The notes: generated from the sequence alone by a model not told the origin. Positions 1-8,781 are shown, numbered from the stretch's first letter. The stretch: 11,837 nucleotides of DNA from Peptococcaceae bacterium UBA3937 (GCA_002385735.1 DGEB01000048.1:1-11837), one strand, 5' to 3'. A program made the numbers and translations.

Positions 1-50
1 CTCGAGGAATAGGCGGCCCAAGCAGCCGCTCTCTCCAAGACAGACCAAAC

Positions 51-92
51 AAAAAACATCCATGGTCAAAATACTGACCGTGGATGTTTTTT
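51..92. terminator. Bidirectional rho-independent terminator
   Basis: An 18-base left arm (51-68) and an 18-base right arm (75-92) are complementary except for one G.U-type position, around a 6-base loop. The left arm begins with six A and the right arm ends with six T, so the hairpin ends in a U tract in either direction. On the minus strand it lies just past the slipin stop codon at 111. On the plus strand it could also end a gene entering from the left: the window opens with three sense codons and a TAG at 10-12. That is too little sequence to call a gene. Confidence 0.9.
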
Positions 93-110
93 ACGCCCTC
101 TTTTTAGCCG

Positions 111-1247
111 CTAATTTTTGGCTGAAGGATCGTCAACCGGATCCGAGATCCTTTTGGCCAACAAGGTGTTTAATTGCTCTAACAAACTCCCGCTGCCGGT
201 TAAAGAAATGTTCCCAATTTTATCGCAGATTTTTTCTAGGTACTCCAACTCTTTTAAGCGGTAAAGCGTCTGGTTTTCCTCCATCAGTTTTGCCGTGTTC
301 AAAAGCGTCTTCGTGGAAGCAACTTCTTCCCGGCGGGCAATATTATTGGCCAGCGCTCTCTTTTCGGCAATGACTACCGTGTTCAAAACTTCTTTGATGT
401 AACTGGGCAGAATCACGTCCTTCAGGCCGGCATACACGAATTCCACACCGATGTCCTCGCCCTTTTCGTTAAGTTGTTTTAAAACATAGAGACCAATTTC
501 CTGCTTTTTCATGAGGAAATCATCCAACTTCAGGATCCCGACAAAATCCCGGACAATCATTTGTACCAGAATGTTCAGTTGTTCTTCCAGGGAACGGACT
601 TCCACCACTTTTAAAGGATCCACAACTCTGTATTGACAGACAAAGTTAAGTTTGACGTTCACCTTATCTTCCGTCATCACTTCCTGCTCGGTGACGTCGA
701 TTTGTTGCTGCCGCATGTCCACCTTGACCAGGTCCACATGGACAGGCCCTTTCCAGAAGTAATACCGTCCGGGCTCCAGGATTTTTTGAAAGACATTATT
801 GTAATAGAGCAGGCCTTTTTCGTAGCTTTCGATGTCGTGACATTCCAGGTATTTTTCCAGTTTCGGGTTGGTGTAACTGGAGATGTCAATATCCGGAATG
901 GCCTCGGGATTTCTGGTATCAACCACAATAAAATCATGCTTTTTCAGGACATTCCAAAAGGCGTACTTCCCTGGTTTCAGCACTTCGGCCAGTTTCCAGT
1001 CTTCATAATGCAGGGCAATCTCGTGATCCTGCACGTCAATCACCGAAAGCTCCTTCAACAGTTCCTGGTCTTTCAGAAAGATATTAATATTCTTGTCCGC
1101 AACAGACAAGGCGTCATTGACATTAGCAAGAATCACCGTGCTGTTGCCAAATGAACTAAAGCGGTATGTTCCGGGCTTTAGGCATTTCATATAATTCCCG
1201 TTTCTGAACAATAGACCTCTCTCGTCATTTTTGATAATAACTTTCAT
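111..1247 (-). CDS. Slipin / SPFH (band 7) domain protein, 378 aa
   Basis: A stomatin/slipin-type scaffold protein. Members of the SPFH superfamily oligomerise on membranes and organise microdomains or proteases; the substrate here is unknown. The band 7 domain covers about residues 141-300. It starts at EKGLLYYNN, with the family signature V-TED-V-V-L and QYRVVDP around 190-211. An alanine- and glutamate-rich coiled coil follows (about 285-345). Before it lies an unusual N-terminal part with two copies of an L-x-PG-x-Y-x-F motif (LKPGTYRF at 23-30, LKPGKYAF at 90-97). A third copy, LEPGRYYF at 157-164, opens the band 7 domain. No membrane-spanning segment or signal peptide is visible, so membrane attachment would be peripheral. 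The ATG at 1247 is chosen over the upstream in-frame TTG at 1265 because AAAGGATGG lies 6 bases before it. The gene has its own promoter and terminator, so it is probably monocistronic. Family call is firm; role is not known. Confidence 0.9.
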   Translation of the reverse strand: MKVIIKNDERGLLFRNGNYMKCLKPGTYRFSSFGNSTVILANVNDALSVADKNINIFLKDQELLKELSVIDVQDHEIALHYEDWKLAEVLKPGKYAFWNVLKKHDFIVVDTRNPEAIPDIDISSYTNPKLEKYLECHDIESYEKGLLYYNNVFQKILEPGRYYFWKGPVHVDLVKVDMRQQQIDVTEQEVMTEDKVNVKLNFVCQYRVVDPLKVVEVRSLEEQLNILVQMIVRDFVGILKLDDFLMKKQEIGLYVLKQLNEKGEDIGVEFVYAGLKDVILPSYIKEVLNTVVIAEKRALANNIARREEVASTKTLLNTAKLMEENQTLYRLKELEYLEKICDKIGNISLTGSGSLLEQLNTLLAKRISDPVDDPSAKN

Positions 1248-1253
1248 GAAAAA

Positions 1254-1262
1254 CCATCCTTT
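1254..1262 (-). promoter_or_regulatory. Ribosome binding site deciding the slipin start
   Basis: AAAGGATGG on the minus strand, 6 bases before ATG at 1247. It overlaps codons that would be translated if the in-frame TTG at 1265 were used, which argues for the ATG. Confidence 0.7.
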
Positions 1263-1388
1263 CAAATATATGAAAAAAGCAGTAAATTACGAAAGCATTT
1301 GCTTCGCAATACCGGTCGCTGGGAAGTTGTAATTGTCCTGAATAAACTACTTTAGTCATAATATTATAAACAATTGAATTACTTATTT

Positions 1389-1417
1389 ATTATAAGTCAT
1401 CCTTGTAAAATATGCAA
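1389..1417 (-). promoter_or_regulatory. Sigma-A promoter of the slipin gene
   Basis: On the minus strand TTGCAT (1417-1412) and a perfect TATAAT (1394-1389) are separated by 17 bases. Transcription would start near 1382, giving a leader of roughly 135 bases before the ATG at 1247. The leader holds an imperfect hairpin (minus strand, about 1306-1286, CGAAGCA against TGCTTTCG) followed at a distance by a T run. This could be a weak attenuator, but I do not rate it as one. Confidence 0.8.
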
Positions 1418-1455
1418 GTGCTTATGTTAAAAATTCTTCACGCTCTTTTTTGCCT

Positions 1456-1500
1456 AAAAAGAGGCGGCGGGCGCCCTCACTGAATGCCGATCCGGCGCCC
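1456..1500 (-). terminator. Probable terminator of the ATPase-htpG-pyrophosphatase-DUF3784 block
   Basis: On the minus strand GGGCGCC (1500-1494) pairs with GGCGCCC (1475-1469), a 7-bp all-GC stem with an 18-base loop. A run of five T (1460-1456) follows 8 bases later. The distance from stem to T run and the long loop make it weaker than a textbook terminator. It sits 20 bases past the stop codon of the last gene of the block and before the independent slipin promoter, which supports the call. Confidence 0.5.
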
Positions 1501-1520
1501 TCTCCTTTTGCCCGGTTCTT

Positions 1521-2333
1521 CTATTCCCCTTTCCAGGCCTTGTATAAATCATAATACACCGACTCGGTGTCTTCCTTGTGGACAAGATTGATGATCACCG
1601 GCTTGCCTTTTTTCGCCGGTTGGCTTTGCTGTTCCCCGCTTTCTGCCTGCTCTTCGTTCATTCCGCGTTCGATATAAATAAAGGGGGGTTCGCCGCTGTC
1701 CAAAAATAATTTAACGGCACCCAGTTCTTTCATGCGAAAATGTCCCTTTTTCTTTACCCCCAGGGAAGAACCGTTGGTTCGGGCGGTAATAGGCGGGATT
1801 TCCTGAATGAGGGCTACTTCCGTGATGTCTTGGTAGGCAATCTTTTCCCCATAGATACCCTTGATCATGAAGTATTCCTCGGCGACCACGATTTCCACCG
1901 GTTGATAGCTTTGATACAGGAGCACACCAACCCCTATTCCGACAATGACCATAAATACGATGACGAAACCGATTTTCAGCATGGCGCTGCGTTTCATCGT
2001 CCCGTCCGGGTTCCGGTTGTTTCCGTCAAAAGCCTGGGTCTTGATCAGTACAAAAATGGTCAGCGGAAACAATGACACCAAAAAGGCCATGGCCAGCGGA
2101 TAATGGCCGGTCTCCATAAAGAGAAAGGAAAAACCAATGATAATGGCAATAACAAAACAGAAGTTTCCCGTAAAATTGGCGAGTGCTTCAATATCCACAT
2201 TCTGTTTCTTTTCTTTGGACATGGTGTTGTAACCGGAAATAAGCCAATAGGCGCGAAAATATTTCACCGCCACCCCCACAAGAAGCAGGATAGCCGTTGG
2301 CAACACCACGAATAAGATTCTTATGGGCTGCAA
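1521..2333 (-). CDS. DUF3784 / bacterial PH-domain membrane protein, 270 aa
   Basis: An integral membrane protein of unknown function. The N-terminal part matches the DUF3784 family: a first membrane helix (about 5-25) is followed by the signature YWLISGYNTMSKEKK (29-43). Further helices lie at about 57-73, 77-97 and 118-140. The C-terminal part (about 145-265) resembles the bPH_5 type of bacterial PH-like domain, with Y-I-x-I-x-Y-D-I and RTNG-S-x-G motifs, and has a Glu/Gln/Ser/Lys insert near 227-244. By the positive-inside rule the N-terminus and the PH-like domain would both face outside; this is inference. I chose the TTG start at 2333 because GGAGGT lies 7 bases before it. An in-frame ATG at 2348 (275 aa) has a poor ribosome site and would make that GGAGGT part of its own codons 2-3. 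The gene follows the pyrophosphatase stop by 20 bases, so it is the last gene of the block. Confidence 0.8.
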   Translation of the reverse strand: MQPIRILFVVLPTAILLLVGVAVKYFRAYWLISGYNTMSKEKKQNVDIEALANFTGNFCFVIAIIIGFSFLFMETGHYPLAMAFLVSLFPLTIFVLIKTQAFDGNNRNPDGTMKRSAMLKIGFVIVFMVIVGIGVGVLLYQSYQPVEIVVAEEYFMIKGIYGEKIAYQDITEVALIQEIPPITARTNGSSLGVKKKGHFRMKELGAVKLFLDSGEPPFIYIERGMNEEQAESGEQQSQPAKKGKPVIINLVHKEDTESVYYDLYKAWKGE

Positions 2334-2340
2334 ACCGGAC

Positions 2341-2346
2341 ACCTCC
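2341..2346 (-). promoter_or_regulatory. Ribosome binding site supporting a TTG start
   Basis: GGAGGT on the minus strand, 7 bases upstream of TTG at 2333. It lies just after the stop codon of the preceding gene (2356-2354), the usual layout for translation within an operon. Confidence 0.65.
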
Positions 2347-2353
2347 ATCCCCG

Positions 2354-3976
2354 CTACATCTCCAGATTATTCAGCGCTTCGATCACTTGCGGGATAACTT
2401 GTTTTTTCCTCGATACTACCCCTTCGATAAAAACGCCTTGCTCCACTTCCTTATTAAAAGTATTCGCCAAAAGTCGCCCGTTGTTGCACTTGTAAAAGAG
2501 ATAGGAGCCCTTGCGCAAAATATCCGTGACCAGGAGCAAGGTCAGTAAATAGTCCTTTTGTTGATGGATCTGGGCGATAAAGTCCAAAAACTCCGCCTGG
2601 CGATTAAAAATATTCTCCATGTCCAGCGTGAAAACCTGCCCGATACCAACTTTTCTGTTCTTCACGCCGAACTCCTTGAAATCCTTATAGAAAATCTCCG
2701 CAATGTTTTGCCCTTCCAAAGAGGTGCCCGCTTTAAACATCTCCAGAGCAAAGGTCTGCCAATCTACTTGCGCAATTTTTTGCAATTCCTGCACCGCTTC
2801 CCGGTCTAAAGCCGTGGTCGTGGGGGATTGCAAAGACAAAGTGTCCGAAAGAATCCCGGCCAAAAGCAAGCCCGCTATCGGCCGCGTCAAGGGAACCTTT
2901 TCTTCCTTAAACAGCTTGAAAACAATGGTGCAAGTACTGCCCACCGGCAGGTTCCGGAAGATAATCGGACTGGAGGTGCTGACATCACCAATCTTATGAT
3001 GGTCGACCACCTCGACTATTTCCGCTAGGGCTAAGCCCTTCACACTTTGAGCATATTCATTGTGGTCCACCAGAATTACTTTTTTCCGGTTGGGGTTTAA
3101 AAGATGTCTTCGGCCGACAAAACCCAGGTATTCGTTGTTTTCGGTGACCACCGGATAATTGGAGTGCCGGTGGATGAGCAACTCCTCTTTGACCTCGGCT
3201 AAATCTTCATTCTCCGTAAATTTGACCAGGTCTTTCGTCTTCATGATGATGGAGACATAATTGCAATGATTTAACTGTTTGGCAGCGGCATAGGTGTTTT
3301 TCGGCACCAACAAAACCGGGACTTGCCTTTCCCGGGCCTTCTCCAGGTATTTGACGGGAATCTCCTTTCCACCGGTGACTATGAGCAATTTTACACCGCT
3401 CTCAATGGAATAATCGATGATCTCATAACGGTCGCCCACAATCACAATGCTGTCTTTCCTGATAATTCTTTCCCTGACCACCGTATCGTAATAATAGGAG
3501 ATGACAGAAATCTGCCCCTCCACCTCCGCGGCTGCATTGCCGGCAAGCAGCCTGCCTTCCAAATCCTCGGCAATATTGGCAATGGTGCTGCGCAGGTAAT
3601 AAAAGTCGCCCTTAATCAACCACATGGCAATATCCTTCATGGTTACGATACCCATCAGCAGGTTATCCTCATCCACAATGGGCAAGGTTTTGATATTGTT
3701 TTTTTCCATGATTTTATACGCGGAAAGCAGCGACTGGCGCGGGCCGATGCTGGCCACCCTGTCATAATTAAGGTCCTTCAGCCTGGGCTTCACGTCCTCG
3801 ATGAGTTTGGGCGCGACAGTCCCGAAGTAATCCAAAACATATTGGGTTTCCTTATTGAGCGGTCCTAAAACCCTTGCCTCTGCCTCGACGCCGGTTTTGT
3901 TCTTAAAATCGGCCAAAGCGATGGCCGCGGCGACAGAATCCGTATCCGGGTTTTTATGACCAAAAATGTAAATCAT
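2354..3976 (-). CDS. Mn-dependent family II inorganic pyrophosphatase with CBS and DRTGG domains, 540 aa
   Basis: Hydrolyses pyrophosphate to two phosphates in the cytoplasm, pulling biosynthetic reactions forward. It is a DHH-superfamily enzyme needing Mn2+ or Co2+. Visible metal-site residues are H7, D11 and D13 in GHKNPDTDS, D304 in VDHNEY, the DHH triad at 325-327 and D378 in LSDT. The C-terminal DHHA2 part ends with the substrate-binding SRKKQ motif (522-526). Inserted after about residue 65 are CBS1 (about 66-120, with LPIVDEDNLLMGIVTMKDI), a DRTGG-like domain (about 126-235) and CBS2 (about 243-297). This explains 540 residues against about 310 for the minimal enzyme. In characterised CBS pyrophosphatases AMP and ADP inhibit, while ATP and diadenosine polyphosphates activate. 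GAGGT lies 6 bases before the ATG. The htpG stop is 22 bases upstream and a DUF3784 gene follows, so it is operonic. Being a Mn enzyme in a unit headed by a Mn switch is notable. Confidence 0.96.
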   Translation of the reverse strand: MIYIFGHKNPDTDSVAAAIALADFKNKTGVEAEARVLGPLNKETQYVLDYFGTVAPKLIEDVKPRLKDLNYDRVASIGPRQSLLSAYKIMEKNNIKTLPIVDEDNLLMGIVTMKDIAMWLIKGDFYYLRSTIANIAEDLEGRLLAGNAAAEVEGQISVISYYYDTVVRERIIRKDSIVIVGDRYEIIDYSIESGVKLLIVTGGKEIPVKYLEKARERQVPVLLVPKNTYAAAKQLNHCNYVSIIMKTKDLVKFTENEDLAEVKEELLIHRHSNYPVVTENNEYLGFVGRRHLLNPNRKKVILVDHNEYAQSVKGLALAEIVEVVDHHKIGDVSTSSPIIFRNLPVGSTCTIVFKLFKEEKVPLTRPIAGLLLAGILSDTLSLQSPTTTALDREAVQELQKIAQVDWQTFALEMFKAGTSLEGQNIAEIFYKDFKEFGVKNRKVGIGQVFTLDMENIFNRQAEFLDFIAQIHQQKDYLLTLLLVTDILRKGSYLFYKCNNGRLLANTFNKEVEQGVFIEGVVSRKKQVIPQVIEALNNLEM

Positions 3977-3998
3977 TTTGGGACCTCATTTCATTTCT

Positions 3999-5894
3999 TC
4001 ATTTCATCATCTTACAGATGTTATTCGTAAACTGGACCGGGTCCTCAATGGGCAGTCCTTCAATCAGCAAGGCTTGATTATACAACAGATCCGTGTACAG
4101 CTTAAATTTCTCCTGGTCGTTTTTAAAGGCTTCCTGGAGTGCTTGGAAAACCTCGTGCTGCACGTTGATTTCCAGGATTTTGTCCGCCTTAACCTTCTGG
4201 TTGTTATAGGGCATGGCGTTCAAGACCTTCTCCATCTCGATGGTCAGCTCGCCCCCGCTGGAAAGGCAAACCGGATGGCTTTTCAAGCGCTCGGAAGCTT
4301 GCACGGAGGTGACTTTTCCTTCAAGGAGTTTCGTCATCTGCTCGAAAATTTCCTTGTAATCTTCCTGTTTCGCTTGCTTGTCCGCCGCTTCTTTTTCGTC
4401 TTTTTCCAGCCCTAAATCACTGCCGGAAACCGATTTAAACTCTTTCCCTTGAAAACTTCCCAGCATCTTGATGGCAAATTCATCGACGTCGTCGGTAAAA
4501 TAAAGGATTTCATAGCCCTTGTCTGCCACAAGTTCCGTTTGCGGGAGCTTCTCCAGTCTTTCCACCGAAGCACCCACCGCGTAATAAATATACTTTTGTT
4601 CTTCGGGCATCCGGGCCACGTATTCAGCTAAGGTCACCATCTTCTTTTCCTTGGAAGAATAGAACATCAACAAATCCTGCAAAACATCTTTATGGGCGCC
4701 ATAATCACTGTACAGGCCGTACTTGAGCTGCCGCCCGAAAAGCTTAAAGAATTGCTCATACTTCTCCCGCTCGGTTTTCAGTAATTCTTCCAGCATGCCC
4801 TTGATTTTGGACTTAATGTTTTTGGCGATGACCTTGAGCTGCCGGTCATGCTGCAGCATTTCCCGGGAGATGTTTAACGACAAATCCTCCGAATCGACGA
4901 CTCCCTTGACAAAGCTGAAATAATCCGGCACCAGTTCGGCACACTTGTTCATGATTAAGACACCGTTGGAGTATAGCTCCAAGCCCTTCTCATATTCCTT
5001 GGTATAGAAAGCATAGGGCATTTTTTCCGGGATATAGAGGATCGCCCGGTAGCTGATCGTTCCTTCCGCGTTAATATGGGCGTATTTCAGCGGTTTGTCG
5101 AAACCGAAATGCTTCTCCGCATAAAAGTTCTCATAATCCTCCGGCTTAAGCTCGTTTTTGTTCTTTTTCCAGATGGGGATCATGCTGTTAATGATCTCTT
5201 CTTCCTGGTAAAACTCCACGCTCTCCTCCGAGCCGTCCTCTTTCTTGTTGGGTCGGGTCTTGGTGACGTCCATTTTGATCGGATAACGGATAAAATCAGA
5301 GTATTTCTTGATCAGGGCCCGCAGGGTAAATTCGTTCAAATAGTCGTCATAATTCTCCTCATCCGTGTTTTCTTTAATCTTCAAAATTACTTCCGTGCCA
5401 AATTGCTCTTTTGCACAGGGCTCAATGGTATAGCCTTCGACCCCTTGGGATTCCCAACGATAAGCCTGATCGCTGTCTAAGGCCTTGCTGATTACCGTCA
5501 CGGTATCCGCCACCATAAAGGCCGAATAAAACCCGACCCCGAACTGCCCGATCAGTTCATAGCCGTCTTTAATTTCGTGTTCCTTCTTAAAAGCCAACGA
5601 GCCGCTTTGGGCAATGACCCCCAAATTTCCTTCCAGTTCCTCTTTGGTCATGCCAATCCCCGTATCAACAACCTTCAAGGTCCGGCTGTCCTTGTCAAAG
5701 CTTATTTTGATGTAACAGCTTTGGGGGTCAACCTGCATTGAGCCGTCCGTTAAGGACTTGTAATAGAGCTTATCAATGGCGTCACTGGCATTGGATAGCA
5801 GTTCCCTTAAAAAAATCTCCTTATGGGTGTAAATGGAATTAATCATTAAATCCAGCAATCTTTTAGACTCTGCTTTAAAGCGTTTCAATGCCAT
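3999..5894 (-). CDS. htpG: Molecular chaperone HtpG (Hsp90 family), 631 aa
   Basis: ATP-dependent cytosolic chaperone that works as a homodimer and remodels partly folded client proteins. The N-terminal GHKL ATPase domain (about 1-215) shows all nucleotide-site motifs: NASDAIDKL (35-43), DTGIGM (77-82), [13 protein letters not shown] (116-128) and GTEVILKI (166-173). The middle domain carries the conserved LNISREMLQ segment with its catalytic-loop arginine. The C-terminal dimerisation domain is present. Length is normal for the bacterial family (E. coli HtpG is 624). The start is set at ATG 5894: GGAGGAG at 5907-5901 lies 6 bases before it, but only 3 bases before the in-frame GTG at 5897. 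The gap to the P-type ATPase stop is 51 bases. I found no promoter, terminator or CIRCE operator there, so htpG is probably co-transcribed with the ATPase rather than under HrcA. Confidence 0.97.
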   Translation of the reverse strand: MALKRFKAESKRLLDLMINSIYTHKEIFLRELLSNASDAIDKLYYKSLTDGSMQVDPQSCYIKISFDKDSRTLKVVDTGIGMTKEELEGNLGVIAQSGSLAFKKEHEIKDGYELIGQFGVGFYSAFMVADTVTVISKALDSDQAYRWESQGVEGYTIEPCAKEQFGTEVILKIKENTDEENYDDYLNEFTLRALIKKYSDFIRYPIKMDVTKTRPNKKEDGSEESVEFYQEEEIINSMIPIWKKNKNELKPEDYENFYAEKHFGFDKPLKYAHINAEGTISYRAILYIPEKMPYAFYTKEYEKGLELYSNGVLIMNKCAELVPDYFSFVKGVVDSEDLSLNISREMLQHDRQLKVIAKNIKSKIKGMLEELLKTEREKYEQFFKLFGRQLKYGLYSDYGAHKDVLQDLLMFYSSKEKKMVTLAEYVARMPEEQKYIYYAVGASVERLEKLPQTELVADKGYEILYFTDDVDEFAIKMLGSFQGKEFKSVSGSDLGLEKDEKEAADKQAKQEDYKEIFEQMTKLLEGKVTSVQASERLKSHPVCLSSGGELTIEMEKVLNAMPYNNQKVKADKILEINVQHEVFQALQEAFKNDQEKFKLYTDLLYNQALLIEGLPIEDPVQFTNNICKMMK

Positions 5895-5945
5895 CACAAT
5901 CTCCTCCTTGCGACAGTTCCTTTTGTTCCTTGCGCATGAGCATTT

Positions 5946-8618
5946 TTAGTAATGCTCTGCTTTTTTTCCAACGCTCTTTAGCAATTCATTCATCATAAAG
6001 GGCACCAAGGCAAAAAGTAAGACCAGCCCCCAGTCATATAAGGAAAGCATCTTTACTTTAAAGGCATCGGCCAGCACAGGAATGGAAATGACGCTCAATT
6101 GCAAGACAAAGCCGACGATAATCGCCCCGATGAGTTTCATATTGGTAAACAAGCCCAGTTGAAAAATCCGCTTGCTGAAACTGCGCATGCTCAGAGACAT
6201 AAAGAGCTGCGATGCGGCCAACACCACAAAAGCCATAGTCCGGGCATAGGTCAACGCTTCGTCGGAAATATGGGCGGAAGTCAGGCCGTAACCATATTCA
6301 TGCAGGCCAAAGTAGAAGGCCGCCAAGGTAAAGGCCCCGATGAGAGTGCCGCCTAAAACCACCCGGACTCCGGCGCCTCTGGCAAAAAAGCTCTCCTTCG
6401 GATTCCGGGGTTTTTTCTTCATTACATCTTTGTCGCCGGGATCAACGCCCAGCGCAATGGCCGGAAGGCTATCGGTAATCAAATTGATCCACAAGATCTG
6501 GGTCGGCAATAAGGGAATCGGCCAAAAGAACAAAACGGACAAAAACACGGTGACAATCTCGCCTAAATTGCAGGAAAGCAGAAAAACCACGGCTTTTTTG
6601 ATGTTGCTGTAAATGTTCCGCCCTTCCCTGATGGCGTTGACAATGGTCGTATAATTGTCATCCGTTAGAATCATGTCGCTGGCGCCCTTGGACACATCCG
6701 TCCCGGTAATGCCCATGGCCACGCCAATATCGGCGATTTTCAACGACGGTGCATCGTTCACCCCGTCCCCGGTCATCGAGACTATCTTTCCCTGGGCCTT
6801 GAAGGCTTTGACAATTTTCACCTTATGCTCAGGGGATACCCTGGCAAAAACCCGGTACTGATTCACCTTTTGCCCAAATTCCTCATCGGAAAACTCATCA
6901 AGCTCGGCCCCGGTAATACTTTGTTCGATCGAATCAGCAATCCCCAATTCTTTCGCAATGGCCACAGCCGTGTTTTTATGGTCACCGGTAATCATAACGG
7001 TGATAATCCCGGCTTTTTGCGCCTCCGCAATAGAAGCTTTCACTTCTACACGGGGCGGATCAATCATTCCCACCATACCGATGAGGGTAAGCTCAGTTTC
7101 CATCGTTTCCGGTTCCAGTAATTTGTCCGTATCTTTAAAGGCTGCCCCCAATACCCGCAGGGCACGGTCGGACATTTCTTCGGCCACCTTTAAGAACTCC
7201 GCCTTGATTTCTTCCGTTAAAGGAACAGCCTGCCCGTTTACCAAAACTTTGGTACAGATTTTTAACAGATTGTCCAGAGCGCCTTTGGTATGCACCCGAA
7301 AACCTTGGCTGCCCTGTTCTGTTTTTACCTCATTTAACGTAGACATCAGTTTGCGGTCGGAATCGAAAGGCTTTTCGCCCACCCTCCGGTGCTCCGTGTG
7401 CAACTTGTTCCGGACGAGGTTATAACGCTCCCCAAGCACCACCAGGGCCACCTCAGTGGGATCGCCGGTGCTTTGCCCATGTTCGTAAATGGCATCCGAA
7501 CACAGCACCATAGCTTTCATCAAGGCCTGGGCATCCGGCCCGGCTTGAAAGCCGCTTCCCTCACCAGGTACTTCCTGCAACTTACCATATGTATAGAACT
7601 GTACCACCGTCATCTTATTCTGGGTCAGGGTACCGGTTTTATCGGAGCAGATGACATTTACCGACCCTAAAGTCTCCACGGCAGGAAGCCTTTTCACAAT
7701 GGCGTTGACCTTGGACATCCGGGTAACGCCCAGGGCCAGCACAATGGCCACAATGGCCGGCAGCCCTTCCGGAATCGCCGCCACCGCCAGGCTGATCGCC
7801 GTGAGGAACATCTCGAATAAATCCCGATTCTGCAGAAGAGCGATGCCAAACATCAGGACACAGATCCCCAGCGCCCCATAACCGAGGACCTTGCCCAACT
7901 CCTCCAACCTTTTCTGTAAAGGCGTCAATTCTTCCCCGCCCTCATCCAGGATTTTGGCGATTTTCCCGATTTCCGTATTCATCCCCGTTCCTACCACCAC
8001 ACCTTCGCCGCGGCCGTAGGTAACCAGGGTGGACATGAAGGCCATGTTGGTACGATCGCCCAGGGGCGTTTTTTCATCCTCATGCACGTCCCCGGCATTC
8101 TTCTCCACCGGCACCGACTCACCGGTGAGGGCAGATTCGTCAATCTGCAGATTCACACTTTCGATCAGTCTTAAATCTGCCGGAACAAAGCGGCCCGCAT
8201 CCAGGAGAATGATATCACCAGGGACAATCTCCACCGAATCGATTTCCAGCACCTCGCCGTCACGCCGGACGATTGATTTGGGGCTGGTTAGTTGCTTCAG
8301 CGCTTCAATCGCCTTTTCCGCCTTGTATTCCTGAATAACTCCGATGGTGGCATTTAAAAGCACCACCAACAAAATGATGATGGCATCAACGTACTCGCGA
8401 ATTAATACGGTAATTACGGCCGCACCGAGCAGAACATAAATCAACATATCCTGCAACTGGCCTAAAAACAACGCGAAAAGGCTTTTCTTGGGCTTTTCCC
8501 GCAGTTTGTTCTTCCCGTATTGCGCCTGCCTGGTTTCCACCTCTGCTGATGTTAACCCGCTGCTTGCATTAACCTGCAGTTCTTCGATAACTTCTTCCTT
8601 TGTTTTGGCAAACCACAT
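5946..8618 (-). CDS. P-type Ca2+/Mn2+-transporting ATPase (P2-type), 890 aa
   Basis: ATP-driven cation exporter of the plasma membrane. All P-type landmarks are present: TGES of the actuator domain (165-168), the phosphorylated aspartate D326 in SDKTGTLT, the nucleotide-domain KGAL segment (about 446-449), TGDHKNT (544-550) and the hinge TGDGVNDAP (616-624). The transport site matches SERCA in three helices: TM4 AAIPEGLP with E284, TM5 CNLGE with N684 and E687, and TM6 NLITD with N712, T715 and D716. The TM8 glutamate of SERCA (E908) is replaced by a non-acidic residue in LAASQLFMS. This suggests one bound ion per cycle, as in PMR1/PMCA-type pumps, which can move Mn2+ as well as Ca2+. A yybP-ykoY riboswitch upstream favours Mn2+ as the physiological signal and probably as substrate. 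ATG 8618 is chosen, with GGGAGA 10 bases before it; an in-frame TTG at 8624 would add two residues. First gene of a block with htpG. Confidence 0.95.
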   Translation of the reverse strand: MWFAKTKEEVIEELQVNASSGLTSAEVETRQAQYGKNKLREKPKKSLFALFLGQLQDMLIYVLLGAAVITVLIREYVDAIIILLVVLLNATIGVIQEYKAEKAIEALKQLTSPKSIVRRDGEVLEIDSVEIVPGDIILLDAGRFVPADLRLIESVNLQIDESALTGESVPVEKNAGDVHEDEKTPLGDRTNMAFMSTLVTYGRGEGVVVGTGMNTEIGKIAKILDEGGEELTPLQKRLEELGKVLGYGALGICVLMFGIALLQNRDLFEMFLTAISLAVAAIPEGLPAIVAIVLALGVTRMSKVNAIVKRLPAVETLGSVNVICSDKTGTLTQNKMTVVQFYTYGKLQEVPGEGSGFQAGPDAQALMKAMVLCSDAIYEHGQSTGDPTEVALVVLGERYNLVRNKLHTEHRRVGEKPFDSDRKLMSTLNEVKTEQGSQGFRVHTKGALDNLLKICTKVLVNGQAVPLTEEIKAEFLKVAEEMSDRALRVLGAAFKDTDKLLEPETMETELTLIGMVGMIDPPRVEVKASIAEAQKAGIITVMITGDHKNTAVAIAKELGIADSIEQSITGAELDEFSDEEFGQKVNQYRVFARVSPEHKVKIVKAFKAQGKIVSMTGDGVNDAPSLKIADIGVAMGITGTDVSKGASDMILTDDNYTTIVNAIREGRNIYSNIKKAVVFLLSCNLGEIVTVFLSVLFFWPIPLLPTQILWINLITDSLPAIALGVDPGDKDVMKKKPRNPKESFFARGAGVRVVLGGTLIGAFTLAAFYFGLHEYGYGLTSAHISDEALTYARTMAFVVLAASQLFMSLSMRSFSKRIFQLGLFTNMKLIGAIIVGFVLQLSVISIPVLADAFKVKMLSLYDWGLVLLFALVPFMMNELLKSVGKKAEHY

Positions 8619-8781
8619 GAACAATCATTCTCCCTTCCTCAAGCTAACCACCATCTTTGCAGCTTAATCCTTTTATCTCAAAAAATCTTCTTAAACCTGT
8701 TTGCCTGGTCTCATTCATCTTATCATATTTTTTTCTGCCTTATTCTTTAATATTTTATCCCTCCTCCCTAAAAAGCCCGAC

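Noticed and set aside
1..12. End of a plus-strand gene (three codons then TAG)
   Set aside because: Three codons cannot support a gene call, although the bidirectional terminator at 51-92 would suit one.
633..1154. 173-codon plus-strand frame within the slipin gene
   Set aside because: Antisense to the conserved band 7 coding sequence, with no ribosome site or promoter.
1286..1306. Attenuator hairpin in the slipin leader
   Set aside because: The stem is imperfect with bulges, and the T run starts too far downstream for a convincing intrinsic terminator.
3323..3868. 181-codon open frame on the plus strand inside the pyrophosphatase gene
   Set aside because: It is fully antisense to a well-conserved CBS/DRTGG region, has no ribosome site and resembles no family.
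5895..5945. Possible CIRCE or other heat-shock operator before htpG
   Set aside because: No TTAGCACTC/GAGTGCTAA inverted repeat is present; the gap holds only repeated AAGGA segments and the ribosome site.
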